Part shown: in pieces, positions 45,173-56,704 of the stretch
How positions within the stretch are numbered: position 1 is the first letter of the stretch
Layout: every line of letters begins with the position of its first letter
NCBI RefSeq assembly: GCF_000091045.1
Contig: NC_006679.1
Coordinates: forward strand, 796,781 to 860,780
From: Cryptococcus deneoformans JEC21
Taxonomy: Eukaryota; Basidiomycota; Tremellomycetes; Tremellales; Cryptococcaceae
Direction: 5' to 3'
DNA: 64,000 nucleotides
Notes under the pieces: generated by a model
Databases searched by the model: none
Seen by the model: the letters and a program-made list of their open reading frames with translations, nothing else
What the model was told of the DNA's origin: nothing
Made by a program: the position numbers and the translations under genes

Positions 45173-48100
45173 ATGGCGTTCGATTCTCAGGGCCAACCCA
45201 TCATTGCGTACGACGAGGTGACTTCCCGTCCCATCATCGGGCATCACCCCACTGGCGTTCCCATCTTCGGCACATTCACGGACGACCACCTATCGTCCGC
45301 GGGCTCCGGAGAAAATTTGGCTTCGCCCACAACTTCAAACGCGGTGCCTTCGGTGCCTGACCTACCCGACGAAAAGATGGTAAACTACGCAACCCCTGTA
45401 CACGATACCACGGGTGCAATCTACCGAAAGACCCCGGGCCTCACCACTGCCTTTTCCGGCCCGGCCGTTCCTGAGATCGACGAGCTTAAATCTATTGTTG
45501 CCGGACTCCTTCGTTCCACCCAAGCGCTAGCCGATCAAGCCACCACAGGCCACGACCGTCACGTCCCCCCCTCCACACGCGGGTCCCGCCCGGACAAGAT
45601 CTCCCCGCCGCGACTTGGGACTCACTCCTCCGCCGACCCGTTCGCGCTCCAGCGACATCTCCTCGCCTTGGAGACCTATTTCCGTGACGCCCTCCTACAC
45701 TGGAGCCCCGGCCTGGCTGAGCACGCGTGGAAGATTTCGGTGGCAAATACCTCGATCTCCCAATCGGGCGGCCGGTTCACCACGTGGCTCGAGCTCCATG
45801 GCAAACACGCCGAAACTTGGGACGCATGGCAAGTCTCCCTTAAGTCTCACATTCTCGCCCGCGGCTGGGAGTCCAAACTCCGCCACCGATTCATGCAGCT
45901 CCGCTGCTTGGACACCACACCCGCCGCGTTCGATGCATTCTTTCACCTTGTTATCAGTTACCAAGGCATTCTTCATGACTTCGAGGACCCCCTCAGCGAC
46001 GTGGACGTCAACCGCCGACTATTGGACGGTGTCGATGCCTTGGTTACTCACCGCACCAAAGCTGCTCTCCGCGCACGTGGCAAAACGGTGCTCTCCGCAA
46101 CGTCGGCCGACCTATACGAGATCATGATGGACGTCATCGATGACGCCATGCTTGAGGCGCGTTTCCTTCAGGTGCCGACACGCCCCCGCCACCCACCAAC
46201 CGTCGCCAACGTCATCGCTCCCGCCCTCGCGCCTCCACTCATTGCCAAACTCGCCCCCGCCCCCTCCACCACCACGAAGGGCCACACCGCACAACAGCTC
46301 GACTGGCTCGACCCCGCCAAACGGCTCCCCCTCGGTGACGCCGGCCGATCTGCCCGCGCCTATCTTCAAAGCATCAACGCGTGTTTCTCATGCCGCGTTG
46401 TCGGCCATCACCGCCTTATCTGCCCAACCCGCCCCCCCTCCACCCCGCCCAACGCCTCCGCGTCCGTGCCGGTCGCTAACCTCGTCTCCCTTGCCGACGA
46501 CGACGAGTCCGACCACCACGGCGTTTTCGCTGTCGACCCTGTCACAGACACTCTAGTACAGGATGCCTCGTCTGCGCTCGCTGGGTCAGTACCTCTCATC
46601 ATGGTCAATTGCCGTTTCAAGGCTGACGGAGACACTGTCCCAGCACTCGTTGATTGCGGCGCTGGCATCAACGTCATTGACCGGGCGTACGCAGAGCAAC
46701 AGGGATGGCAAGGACGGCCGATTATACCGGTGGGGACCAAAATGGCAGACAATCGGGCGGGTCCAGTCGTAGACCAGGAGTATGTAGTGGATGTAATCAT
46801 TGGTGACACTACCTACAACGCTACCCCATTCTACGCCATGGCCCTTGGTCCACGATACCGCCTTATCCTCGGTTTACAGTTCTGTCGTCAACACCGCCTA
46901 TTTGATGGGGCGGAGCGTTTAAATCACCTCCTCAATGCAGGGGGGTCATCCTATACATCGCTTATGCAACTACAACTCAACTCCATCACACCAGTCGAAT
47001 CCCCGACTATAAGCACTGAACGCCACTCCCACTCCGACGCCATCCTCCGTGAATTTGCCGACATCCTTCCAGCCAATATCTCTGACGTTTCCCACTACCC
47101 GCCCATTTGTTCGTCCACCTCCCAAGTCCGCCACCGAATAAACATTCTTCCTGATGCGATGCCTGTCGCTCGAGCTGGATTTCGAGTACCGTTAGCGTGG
47201 CGCGACACCCTTCGACAAGAAATCGAGAAACACCGTACCGCAGGCCGCCTCCGTCCATCCAGTTCCCCTTGGGCCGCCCCTGCTTTCCTCATTAAGAAAG
47301 AAAATGGCAAATTCCGTTTCCTCTGCGATTTTCGCGGCCTCAATAGTGTTACGGTTAAAGATCGCACCCCGGTTCCCAACATTGACGACATTCTTCAACG
47401 CGCCACTCGTGGCAAGGTTTTCGCCAAACTCGACCTTACCGATGCATTTTTTCAGACGCTCATGCACGAGCCTGATATCGAGAAAACGGCAATCAGCACT
47501 CCCTGGGGTTTATACGAATGGGTTGTGATGCCGCAAGGTGCGTGCAACTCGCCGGCAACACAACAACGCCGCCTCAACGAGGCTTTACGTAACCTCATCA
47601 GTGTTTGTTGTGAAGCATATGTCGATGATATCATCATTTGGGGCGCGACCGACTCTGACTTAGCGAAAAATATTCGCGCGGTTCTCACGGCTTTACATAA
47701 CAGCGGGTTTGTTTGCTCGCCTAGCAAGTCGAAATTTTTCGTCGACTCAGTATCCTTCCTGGGCCACGTAATCTCCCCCAATCACATTGGGCCAGATCCG
47801 AAGAAAGTCGAAGCACTACGCGCATGGCCATCTCCCGGTTGTGTGAAAGACCTCCGATCTTTTCTTGGCCTTCTCCAGTATTTACGCAAATTCATCCCAC
47901 ACATCGCCACCAAGACGTCCGTTCTCACGGCTCTTCTCCCTCCGAACAAGACAGCAGAGAAAGCGTATGAATCCCGTAAACGTCAACTAGCTAAGGGCCT
48001 CCCAGCCGAGCGATTAGAATCACTGAGTTGGGTATGGAAGTGGACAACGTCGGCGCAAGATGCGTTTGAGGCGCTGAAGGAAATGGTGGCACGTATCACA

Positions 48101-49727
48101 GGTCTGTCCCCCCTTTCCCATGAAGCTATCCTCGCAGGTCAAACCAATCTCTACCTTTTCACCGACGCAAGCAATACCGGCCTCGGCGCCTGGTTGGGCA
48201 CGGGTTTATCCCCCGACAACGCTCAACCTATCGCCTACGATTCCCGCTCTCTCACCGCCGCCGAACGAAATTATCCGGTACACAAAAAAGAGTTATGCGC
48301 CATCATCCACGCCCTCAAAGAGTGGCGGCCTCTACTTCTTGGCGTCCCGGTACACGTCATGACGGACCATGCGACTCTCAAGTGGTTCTTTCAACAACCA
48401 AATCTGTCCGAACGTCAGAAGCGGTGGTTACTAGTGCTCGCCGATTACGACCTCCAGATTTCCCATATTCCAGGGGCCACTAATGTCATCGCCGACGCTT
48501 TCTCCCGGCTCCGCAACTCCGACGCCCACGTAAACGCCCTCACCATGATGGTTCTCTCACCAAACGCAACCTTCCTAGATGAAGTAGCTGAAGGGTACGG
48601 GCAGGACTCGGTAATGAATATTTGGAGGGAAGTGGACCGTTGCCCTCCGGGTGTCCGCACTACCGAAGTCAACGGAGCACGGGGGGTCAGGACGGTGCTG
48701 ACATATGAAGACCGGCTCTGCATTCCCGACGTACTCACCTTGCGAGAACAGTGCCTACAGGAATGTCACGATGCGATGGGCCATTTCGGGGTGGAGAAAA
48801 CACTTGAACTATTGCGTTGTAAGTACTTCTGGGATGGTATGGCTAGTGACGTAAAGGACTTTGTCAGCACTTGCCCAGCCTGTCAGACATCCAAAGCTAC
48901 CACCACCAAACCTCCCGGACTACTACACTCATTACCAGTTCCTCCCGCCAAATTCTCCGACATAGGCATAGACTTCGTGGGGCCACTACCGCAATCACAC
49001 AGCTTCGACTATCTCATCGTCATTACCGATCGCCTCACCGGTTGGGTCGCTCTCATACCAACAGTCACGACGCTCACGTCCTCCGCTTTCGCTCAACTCT
49101 ACTACGACCACTGGGTTTCTAAATATGGGGTACCACAATCCATCGTCTCAGACCGTGATAAGTTATTCACTGCTGCGTCATGGCGTCGGTTGAATTCCCT
49201 CCTGGGCACTAAGCTAAAGATGTCCACAGCATACCACCCCCAGACCGATGGTATATCAGAACGATCTAACAAGACAGTCATTCAGATCCTGCGCACCTGG
49301 ACTGACGACCAAGGCCGAAATTGGGCAGCTAACCTACAGCGGGTCGCCTTCGCAATGAACAACACCATCCGACGCTCAACCCACCACACCCCCGCCGAGC
49401 TCGTTTTCGGGAAACGCCTGTCACTCACTCCGCCCCTCCTCCCCTCAACATCAGCTATGGACCCGTCCCTCGCTCAACCTACGGCTTCCGAATGGGATCT
49501 CGCTGCCCAACGCATGGCCCTCGAAGAGGGCATCGCTCGTGACGAACTGCTTCTCGCTAAGCATCGGCAAAGTGTTCAAGCCAACAAACATCGTCGGCCG
49601 GACCCTGTTTACCACCCGGGAGACAAAGTCTACTTGAACACAGCTGAGTTCCGTCACGAATATAAGACCGCCACTAACCGTTCTGCGAAGTTCATGCCCC
49701 GCTGGGAAGGCCCCTTCACCATCCTCA
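45173..49727 (+). CDS. C-family gag-pol polyprotein, cut 134 codons before its end
   Basis: ATG 45173 (MAFDSQGQPI) lies 63 nt after the LTR; an in-frame extension upstream is LTR sequence. In order: gag; CCHC knuckle CFSCRVVGHHRLIC (404-417); protease with LVDCGAG (D494, Cys where Thr or Ser is usual); RT YVDD (816-819); RNase H FTDAS (D998); integrase HHCC (from H1199, CPACQTS) and D1267, D1327, E1363 with 35-residue spacing; and GPF segment RWEGPFTIL. It runs into an inverted C LTR at 49728, where the LTR supplies a stop. The missing tail is found at 43756-44159 and 54697-55100; with it the length is 1652 aa with no frameshift. Everything seen is open. Confidence 0.88.
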
Positions 49728-50669
49728 TGTAAGGTCCGGACAATAGACCTTCACTGTACTGTTGGGGCTAGCTCGGAGGGACAAGGCTTGGAGAGAACTG
49801 GTGGGCTCTTAGGGCTGGCAGGGCTCGAGGCTTAACTTCGGACTGGAGAGAAGCAAACAAGATCCCAAATGCATATGCTGATTATGTCCTATCAGCGACT
49901 AGTAAAGGAGACAAGATGAAGAATTGATAGAAACAAGAGGAGAAGGCAAGGTACTTGTGACTGTAAAGTCGGAAGAAGGAAAGATGAACACAACAAGGAT
50001 AAAAGAATAAAGGAATTTGTGTGTAACCCAAAGAGCCCGAAGCTTACCTGATTATGTCCTATCAGCGACTAGTAAAGGAGACAAGATGAAGAATTGATAG
50101 AAACACTGATCAGGATTAGCCAGGGGGTCTGAGGGGAGAAGGTGATTAGTAGAGAGCTCTGCTTACAGAGGAGAAGGCAAGGTACTTGTGACTGTAAAGT
50201 CGGAAGAAGGAAAGGTTGAACACAACAAGGATAAAAGAATAAAGGAATTTGTGTGTCAACCTTTCCATGCACTTTGCCTTCGCTCTCGAAACCAGTCGCG
50301 ACCAAAGCCCGGTAAACACCGGGGCTTGTGGCATGAAAAATCGGACAAGAAACTCGGACTTAGGACGAGAAATGGAAGAGAAAGCAAGAAGAGAAAAAGC
50401 GGAAGTAAAATGATGCACGTGACCTGGGAGGGAGAGTGCGGATGCAATTTGACGCGCGCGACTTGGAGGAAAGGAGCGGAAGTAAATTGAGACGCGGCTC
50501 GGAGAAACAGGGGAAAAATAAAGCACGTGACCTGGGAAAGGGAGCGCGGATGCAATTTGACGCGCGCAACTTGGAGGAAGAAGCGGAAGCAAATTGAAAC
50601 GCGGCTCGAAACTTGAAGCTGGGGAAGGTGGTGACCGTGGGTCACTGGGTCAGAGGCTAGCCTCTTACA
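49728..50669 (-). repeat. C-family LTR (942 bp), minus orientation, palindrome spacer
   Basis: Begins TGTAAGGTCC after CCTCA and ends CCTCTTACA before GCAAT. It differs from the arm LTRs by small indels (AAGATGAAC instead of AAGGTTGAAC), so it is a different copy. Best read as the 5' LTR of the C element inserted in D. Confidence 0.9.
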
Positions 50670-50737
50670 GCAATGGTACGAATAATCTCCGGTGCTAATG
50701 TGGGAGCGAAGGTGACCACGGGGGCGAGAATACAATG
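50670..50737 (-). mobile_element. Short D-element fragment at the palindrome junction
   Basis: On the minus strand it encodes about 20 residues (APTLAPEIIRTIA) and ends ATTGC against the C LTR. B has TLDPDTLRAIAQGY here, and D resumes at 31806 with ATTGC-CCAGGG (QGYDREN). It is therefore the upstream flank of the C insertion in D. Its other edge, about 50720-50737, joins C-family RNase H sequence. Confidence 0.75.
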
Positions 50738-53683
50738 TGAAAGAGGGGACAGACCTGTGATACGTGCCACCATTTCCTTCAGCGCCTCAAACGCATCTTG
50801 CGCCGACGTTGTCCACTTCCATACCCAACTCAGTGATTCTAATCGCTCGGCTGGGAGGCCCTTAGCTAGTTGACGTTTACGGGATTCATACGCTTTCTCT
50901 GCTGTCTTGTTCGGAGGGAGAAGAGCCGTGAGAACGGACGTCTTGGTGGCGATGTGTGGGATGAATTTGCGTAAATACTGGAGAAGGCCAAGAAAAGATC
51001 GGAGGTCTTTCACACAACCGGGAGATGGCCATGCGCGTAGTGCTTCGACTTTCTTCGGATCTGGCCCAATGTGATTGGGGGAGATTACGTGGCCCAGGAA
51101 AGATACTGAGTCGACGAAAAATTTCGACTTGCTAGGCGAGCAAACAAACCCGCTGTTACGTAAAGCCGTGAGAACCGCGCGGATATTTTTCGCTAAGTCA
51201 GAGTCGGTCGCGCCCCAAATGATGATATCATCGACATAAGCTTCACAACAAACGCTGATGAGGTTACGTAAAGCCTCGTTGAGGCGGCGTTGTTGTGTTG
51301 CCGGCGAGTTGCATGCGCCTTGCGGCATCACAACCCATTCGTATAAACCCCAGGGAGTGCTGATTGCCGTTTTCTCGATATCGGGCTCGTGCATGAGCGT
51401 CTGAAAAAATGCATCGGTAAGGTCGAGTTTGGCGAAAACGTTGCCACGGGCGGCGCGTTGGAGAATGTCGTCAATGTTGGGAACCGGGGTGCGATCTTTA
51501 ACCGTGACACTGTTGAGGCCGCGAAAATCGCAGAGGAACCGGAATTTGCCATTTTCTTTCTTAATGAGGAAAGCAGGGGCGGCCCAAGGGGAACTGGATG
51601 GACGGAGGCGGCCTGCGGTACGGTGTTTCTCGATTTCTTGTCGAAGGGTGTCGCGCCACGCTAACGGTACTCGAAATCCAGCTCGAGCGACAGGCATCGC
51701 ATCAGGAAGAATGTTTATTCGGTGGCGGACTTGGGAGGTGGACGAACAAATGGGCGGGTAGTGGGAAACGTCAGAGATATTGGCTGGAAGGATGTCGGCA
51801 AATTCACGGAGGATGGCGTCGGAGTGGGAGTGGCGTTCAGTGCTTATAGTCGGGGATTCGACTGGTGTGATGGAGTTGAGTTGTAGTTGCATAAGCGATG
51901 TATAGGATGACCCCCCTGCATTGAGGAGGTGATTTAAACGCTCCGCCCCATCAAATAGGCGGTGTTGACGACAGAACTGTAAACCGAGGATAAGGCGGTA
52001 TCGTGGACCAAGGGCCATGGCGTAGAATGGGGTAGCGTTGTAGGTAGTGTCACCAATGATTACATCCACTACATACTCCTGGTCTACGACTGGACCCGCC
52101 CGATTGTCTGCCATTTTGGTCCCCACCGGTATAATCGGCCGTCCTTGCCATCCCTGTTGCTCTGCGTACGCCCGGTCAATGACGTTGATGCCAGCGCCGC
52201 AATCAACGAGTGCTGGGACAGTGTCTCCGTCAGCCTTGAAACGGCAATTGACCATGATGAGAGGTACTGACCCAGCGAGCGCAGACGAGGCATCCTGTAC
52301 TAGAGTGTCTGTGACAGGGTCGACAGCGAAAACGCCGTGGTGGTCGGACTCGTCGTCGTCGGCAAGGGAGACGAGGTTAGCGACCGGCACGGACGCGGAG
52401 GCGTTGGGCGGGGTGGAGGGGGGGCGGGTTGGGCAGATAAGGCGGTGATGGCCGACAACGCGGCATGAGAAACACGCGTTGATGCTTTGAAGATAGGCGC
52501 GGGCAGATCGGCCGGCGTCACCGAGGGGGAGCCGTTTGGCGGGGTCGAGCCAGTCGAGCTGTTGTGCGGTGTGGCCCTTCGTGGTGGTGGAGGGGGCGGG
52601 GGCGAGTTTGGCAATGAGTGGAGGCGCGAGGGCGGGAGCGATGACGTTGGCGACGGTTGGTGGGTGGCGGGGGCGTGTCGGCACCTGAAGGAAACGCGCC
52701 TCAAGCATGGCGTCATCGATGACGTCCATCATGATCTCGTATAGGTCGGCCGACGTTGCGGAGAGCACCGTTTTGCCACGTGCGCGGAGAGCAGCTTTGG
52801 TGCGGTGAGTAACCAAGGCATCGACACCGTCCAATAGTCGGCGGTTGACGTCCACGTCGCTGAGGGGGTCCTCGAAGTCATGAAGAATGCCTTGGTAACT
52901 GATAACAAGGTGAAAGAATGCATCGAACGCGGCGGGTGTGGTGTCCAAGCAGCGGAGCTGCATGAATCGGTGGCGGAGTTTGGACTCCCAGCCGCGGGCG
53001 AGAATGTGAGACTTAAGGGAGACTTGCCATGCGTCCCAAGTTTCGGCGTGTTTGCCATGGAGCTCGAGCCACGTGGTGAACCGGCCGCCCGATTGGGAGA
53101 TCGAGGTATTTGCCACCGAAATCTTCCACGCGTGCTCAGCCAGGCCGGGGCTCCAGTGTAGGAGGGCGTCACGGAAATAGGTCTCCAAGGCGAGGAGATG
53201 TCGCTGGAGCGCGAACGGGTCGGCGGAGGAGTGAGTCCCAAGTCGCGGCGGGGAGATCTTGTCCGGGCGGGACCCGCGTGTGGAGGGGGGGACGTGACGG
53301 TCGTGGCCTGTGGTGGCTTGATCGGCTAGCGCTTGGGTGGAACGAAGGAGTCCGGCAACAATAGATTTAAGCTCGTCGATCTCAGGAACGGCCGGGCCGG
53401 AAAAGGCAGTGGTGAGGCCCGGGGTCTTTCGGTAGATTGCACCCGTGGTATCGTGTACAGGGGTTGCGTAGTTTACCATCTTTTCGTCGGGTAGGTCAGG
53501 CACCGAAGGCACCGCGTTTGAAGTTGTGGGCGAAGCCAAATTTTCTCCGGAGCCCGCGGACGATAGGTGGTCGTCCGTGAATGTGCCGAAGATGGGAACG
53601 CCAGTGGGGTGATGCCCGATGATGGGACGGGAAGTCACCTCGTCGTACGCAATGATGGGTTGGCCCTGAGAATCGAACGCCAT
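50738..53683 (-). pseudogene. C-family gag-RT, inverted copy, truncated at RNase H
   Basis: Minus-strand copy of 45173-48119 from ATG 53683 (MAFDSQGQPI), with the same gag, knuckle, protease DCG and RT YVDD. It stops matching after GLSPLSH, at the start of RNase H, where D sequence follows. It is identical to the left copy outside 51096-51551 but has about 15 substitutions inside that patch (for example RAARGNVF against RATRGKVF). RNase H, integrase and tail are missing. Confidence 0.88.
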
Positions 53684-53746
53684 GATGTATGTTGGTGTGG
53701 TGGAGTGTGGTGTGAATTGATTTGGGTAATGAGTTTGAAAAAAAAG

Positions 53747-54691
53747 TGTAAGGTCCGGACAGTAGACCTTCACTGTACTGTTGGGGCTAGCTCGGAGGGA
53801 CAAGGCTTGGAGAGAACTGGTGGGCTCTTAGGGCTGGCAGGGCTCGAGGCTTAACTTCGGACTGGAGAGAAGCAAACAAGATCCCAAATGCATATGCTGA
53901 TTATGTCCTATCAGCGACTAGTAAAGGAGACAAGATGAAGAATTGATAGGAACAAGAGGAGAAGGCAAGGTACTTGTGACTGTAAAGTCGGAAGAAGGAA
54001 AGGTTGAACACAACAAGGATAAAAGAAATAAAGGAATTTTGTGTGTAACCCAAAGAGCCCGAAGCTTACCTGATTATGTCCTATCAGCGACTAGTAAAGG
54101 AGACAAGATGAAGAATTGATAGAAACACTGATCAGGATTAGCCAGGGGGTCTGAGGGGAGAAGGTGATTAGTAGAGAGCTCTGCTTACAGAGGAGAAGGC
54201 AAGGTACTTGTGACTGTAAAGTCGGAAGAAGGAAAGGTTGAACACAACAAGGATAAAAGAATAAAGGAATTTGTGTGTCAACCTTTCCATGCACTTTGCC
54301 TTCGCTCTCGAAACCAGTCGCGACCAAAGCCCGGTAAACACCGGGGCTTGTGGCATGAAAAATCGGACAAGAAACTCGGACTTAGGACGAGAAATGGAAG
54401 AGAAAGCAAGAAGAGAAAAAGCGGAAGTAAAATGATGCACGTGACCTGGGAGGGAGAGTGCGGATGCAATTTGACGCGCGCGACTTGGAGGAAAGGAGCG
54501 GAAGTAAATTGAGACGCGGCTCGGAGAAACAGGGGAAAAATAAAGCACGTGACCTGGGAAAGGGAGCGCGGATGCAATTTGACGCGCGCAACTTGGAGGA
54601 AGAAGCGGAAGCAAATTGAAACGCGGCTCGAAATTCGAAGCTGGGGAAGGTGGTGACCGTGGGTCACTGGGTCGGAGGCTAGCCTCTTACA
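53747..54691 (-). repeat. C-family LTR (945 bp), right arm
   Basis: Mirror of 44165-45109. Followed by CCTCA (54692-54696). The gag leader AAAAAAAAGTG (minus CACTTTTTTTT) lies on its other side. Confidence 0.92.
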
Positions 54692-54696
54692 CCTCA

Positions 54697-55100
54697 AGGC
54701 CTTTCCCGAGCAATCACTCTATGAATTGGATGTCCCCGTCACCTCAACACAGTCGACGCCTCGCCGCCATGTTTCGCGCCTCAAGCCATACCGGGAGTCC
54801 GAACAGTATCACCAGCACGCGGTTCCTCGCCTACTCGACCGCCCGGCAGTTTCCTCGCCACGCATCCTCCAAATCCTTGAAGACCGCACCCTCACCCCCA
54901 AGGGAAATCATCCAAAGGTTTACCAAGTGCGCACCCGCCTCGCCGGTGAAGGCCCCAAGGCTCGGTGGCTCAGTCGCGATACAGCGCAGGACTATGCAGG
55001 TTGGCAGGAGGCTTGGGAAGACTTTATTGGCGAAGATGAGCTACATCTCGACGTACTGGACGTTACTACTGATGTTCCTCAGATGTTCACCCAGGGTTAA
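54697..55100 (+). pseudogene. C pol tail, right arm
   Basis: Plus-strand mirror of 43756-44159: KAFPEQSLYELDVP, a chromodomain-like segment and FIGEDELHL, stop at 55100. The bases n in the left arm are resolved here. Confidence 0.85.
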
Positions 55101-55599
55101 CGGTCCCGACATGGCCACACTCCGTCGTGAGCTGTATACACCCTCCCTAACACCCTTTTTTTTCCTCATCTACCCCTCAGACCAGGCTGACACCTTCGCA
55201 CAGATGCCAAACCACCCCCCCCCCTCAAGTCCCCAGCCCACCCCTGTCCAGGTTTTCAATTCCGTTCCCCCCTTTTTTTCCTTCGTGCCGTGTTTTCTCA
55301 TTTTTTTCTCGTCCATTTATTTCTCCTTCAGTTTCCTCCCCCCCTTCCTCACAGGCCTGAAGACAGACAAGAGGTTCCCCCACCCCCCATTTTTTTTATC
55401 CCCAGACAAAGAATCTGAAAAGAAGCCAAAAGGCCAGGGAGTTTTTTCGTGGTGGGGGTTTCCCTCAGTCAACATGTTTCATGGATTGTCTCTCAGCCTG
55501 GCCCCTCATTGAAGCCCAGCTTCTACAGTTTTCTAGTGTGTGTGTGTCTCATTTCCTTCTTCTCCCTCACATACTCCGTCTCATCCAGGAGGGGGAGGG
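55101..55599 (+). other. C element 3' noncoding region, right arm
   Basis: About 500 bp with C and T homopolymers and a GT repeat near 55535-55546, ending in the purine tract AGGAGGGGGAGGG. Open frames here are low complexity and not called. Confidence 0.6.
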
Positions 55600-55670
55600 T
55601 GTAAGAGGCTAGCCTCCGACCCAGTGACCCACGGTCACCACCTTCCCCAGCTTCGAATTTCAAGCCGCGT
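55600..55670 (+). repeat. C LTR fragment before right E copy
   Basis: 71 bp, TGTAAGAGGCTAGCC to AAGCCGCGT, the mirror of 43186-43256, cut by element E. Confidence 0.88.
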
Positions 55671-56292
55671 TGTAGTGCAATGGGCCTACGGCCATGTCAC
55701 ATNNNNNNNNNNNNNNNNNNNNNNNNNNNNNNNNNNNNNNNNNNNNNNNNNNNNNNNNNNGCGTTGTAGTGCAATGGGCCTACGGCCATGTCACATCACT
55801 TCGAGCACCCACTTATCAACATGACGGAGGTTACCGCAGGGATCAAGAGCGGAGTAGAGCCGTTGCTGAAGTGGGATACCTTATTACTTTTACTTTCTTT
55901 TACTTAGTTCACTCTGGGTACTTAGTCCATTCTAGGCTAGCTATCTATGATGTTCTCCTTAGATATAATCTATCTTCGTATATGCAGCCTTATAGGCAGA
56001 CGCTTTATAGCGCAAGTACAGCAGGACTGTATCAGCAACACCAGCCAGCTCGACATGAGACCCGAGCTTAACTAATCGTTACCACTATACCACTATACCA
56101 ATCTATCACCAGATACATAGGGTACTTCCATCGTATGTACTATGACCACCACAGCCAAACCTTTGGGAGGCTATATTCCCTAGCAGCCTTTACAGTCGTA
56201 CAGTCCGTCATCAGCCTTGGATAACATGGGTGGAGGCCGACGGAACCTAATGGAAGCATATCCGTAGGAGACTTTAGGGGTTTTACGCTACA
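55671..56292 (+). repeat. E 5' LTR, right copy, containing a false gap
   Basis: TGTAGTGCAATGGGCC to GCTACA. It includes the N run and a repeated 36-mer; without them it is 528 bp, the same as the left copy. Confidence 0.9.
55703..55760. other. Assembly gap (58 N), probably spurious
   Basis: The 36 bases at 55667-55702 recur exactly at 55761-55796, and the mirror arm has them once without a gap. The two contig ends overlap and should have been merged. Confidence 0.95.
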
Positions 56293-56294
56293 TG

Positions 56295-56375
56295 TGGTGC
56301 CCTCACTGAGAATCGAACTCAGAGCTGAGGATTATGAGACCTTTGAGTCTCTCAACGACCTTCACAGGTCAAGGC
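56295..56375 (-). ncRNA. tRNA-Met(CAT)-like sequence covering the E primer-binding site (right)
   Basis: Mirror of 42575-42655. In element sense it begins TGGTGCCCTCACTGAG two bases after the LTR, the expected position of a primer-binding site for a tRNA ending ...GGGCACCA. Same canonical T arm and CAT loop, same imperfect D arm. Confidence 0.6.
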
Positions 56376-56704
56376 ATACCATATGCCATGGTGTTGTTCG
56401 CCCCCTCCTGGTTCTTTCTTCGTCCAGAGTGGAGCTATTTGCTTGTTGTACGATTCATGTGTGCCATGTTTCGGTCCTAATCGGAATTTGCTAGATTTGT
56501 ACCTAATTCAGGAAAGAGTCCAGGGTTCGGGCCGGAGAACAATAGCAATTGTGGGAGCGCCTGCCGAAGGTCCCTGATAAACTCGAAAACTGTTTGAAAG
56601 ACCATTTCCTTATGTGGATGTAGGAAAAAGGAGAGAAGCTGCAACCCACTTTCCACCTTTCATCCTTTGCCGTACCATCGAAACTCTAGCTTATACACAC
56701 ACAC

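Larger units (their letters stand above)
34950..48119 (+). repeat. Left arm of giant inverted repeat
   Basis: Pairs with 50737-64000. Outside the gap artefact, positions sum to 98950; inside it, to 98856. The arm contains E (minus), the C tail, a C LTR and C gag-RT. The outer limit is set by the window end, not by loss of similarity. The spacer is 48120-50736. Confidence 0.9.

Noticed and set aside
49723..54696. Simple reading that a whole C element (minus) inserted in another C element (plus) with TSD CCTCA
   Set aside because: The TSD fits, but a D fragment with its own ATTGC junction sits inside the supposed element, and the left mirror arm is unexplained. The inversion plus duplication model covers more of the data, though this reading is not excluded.
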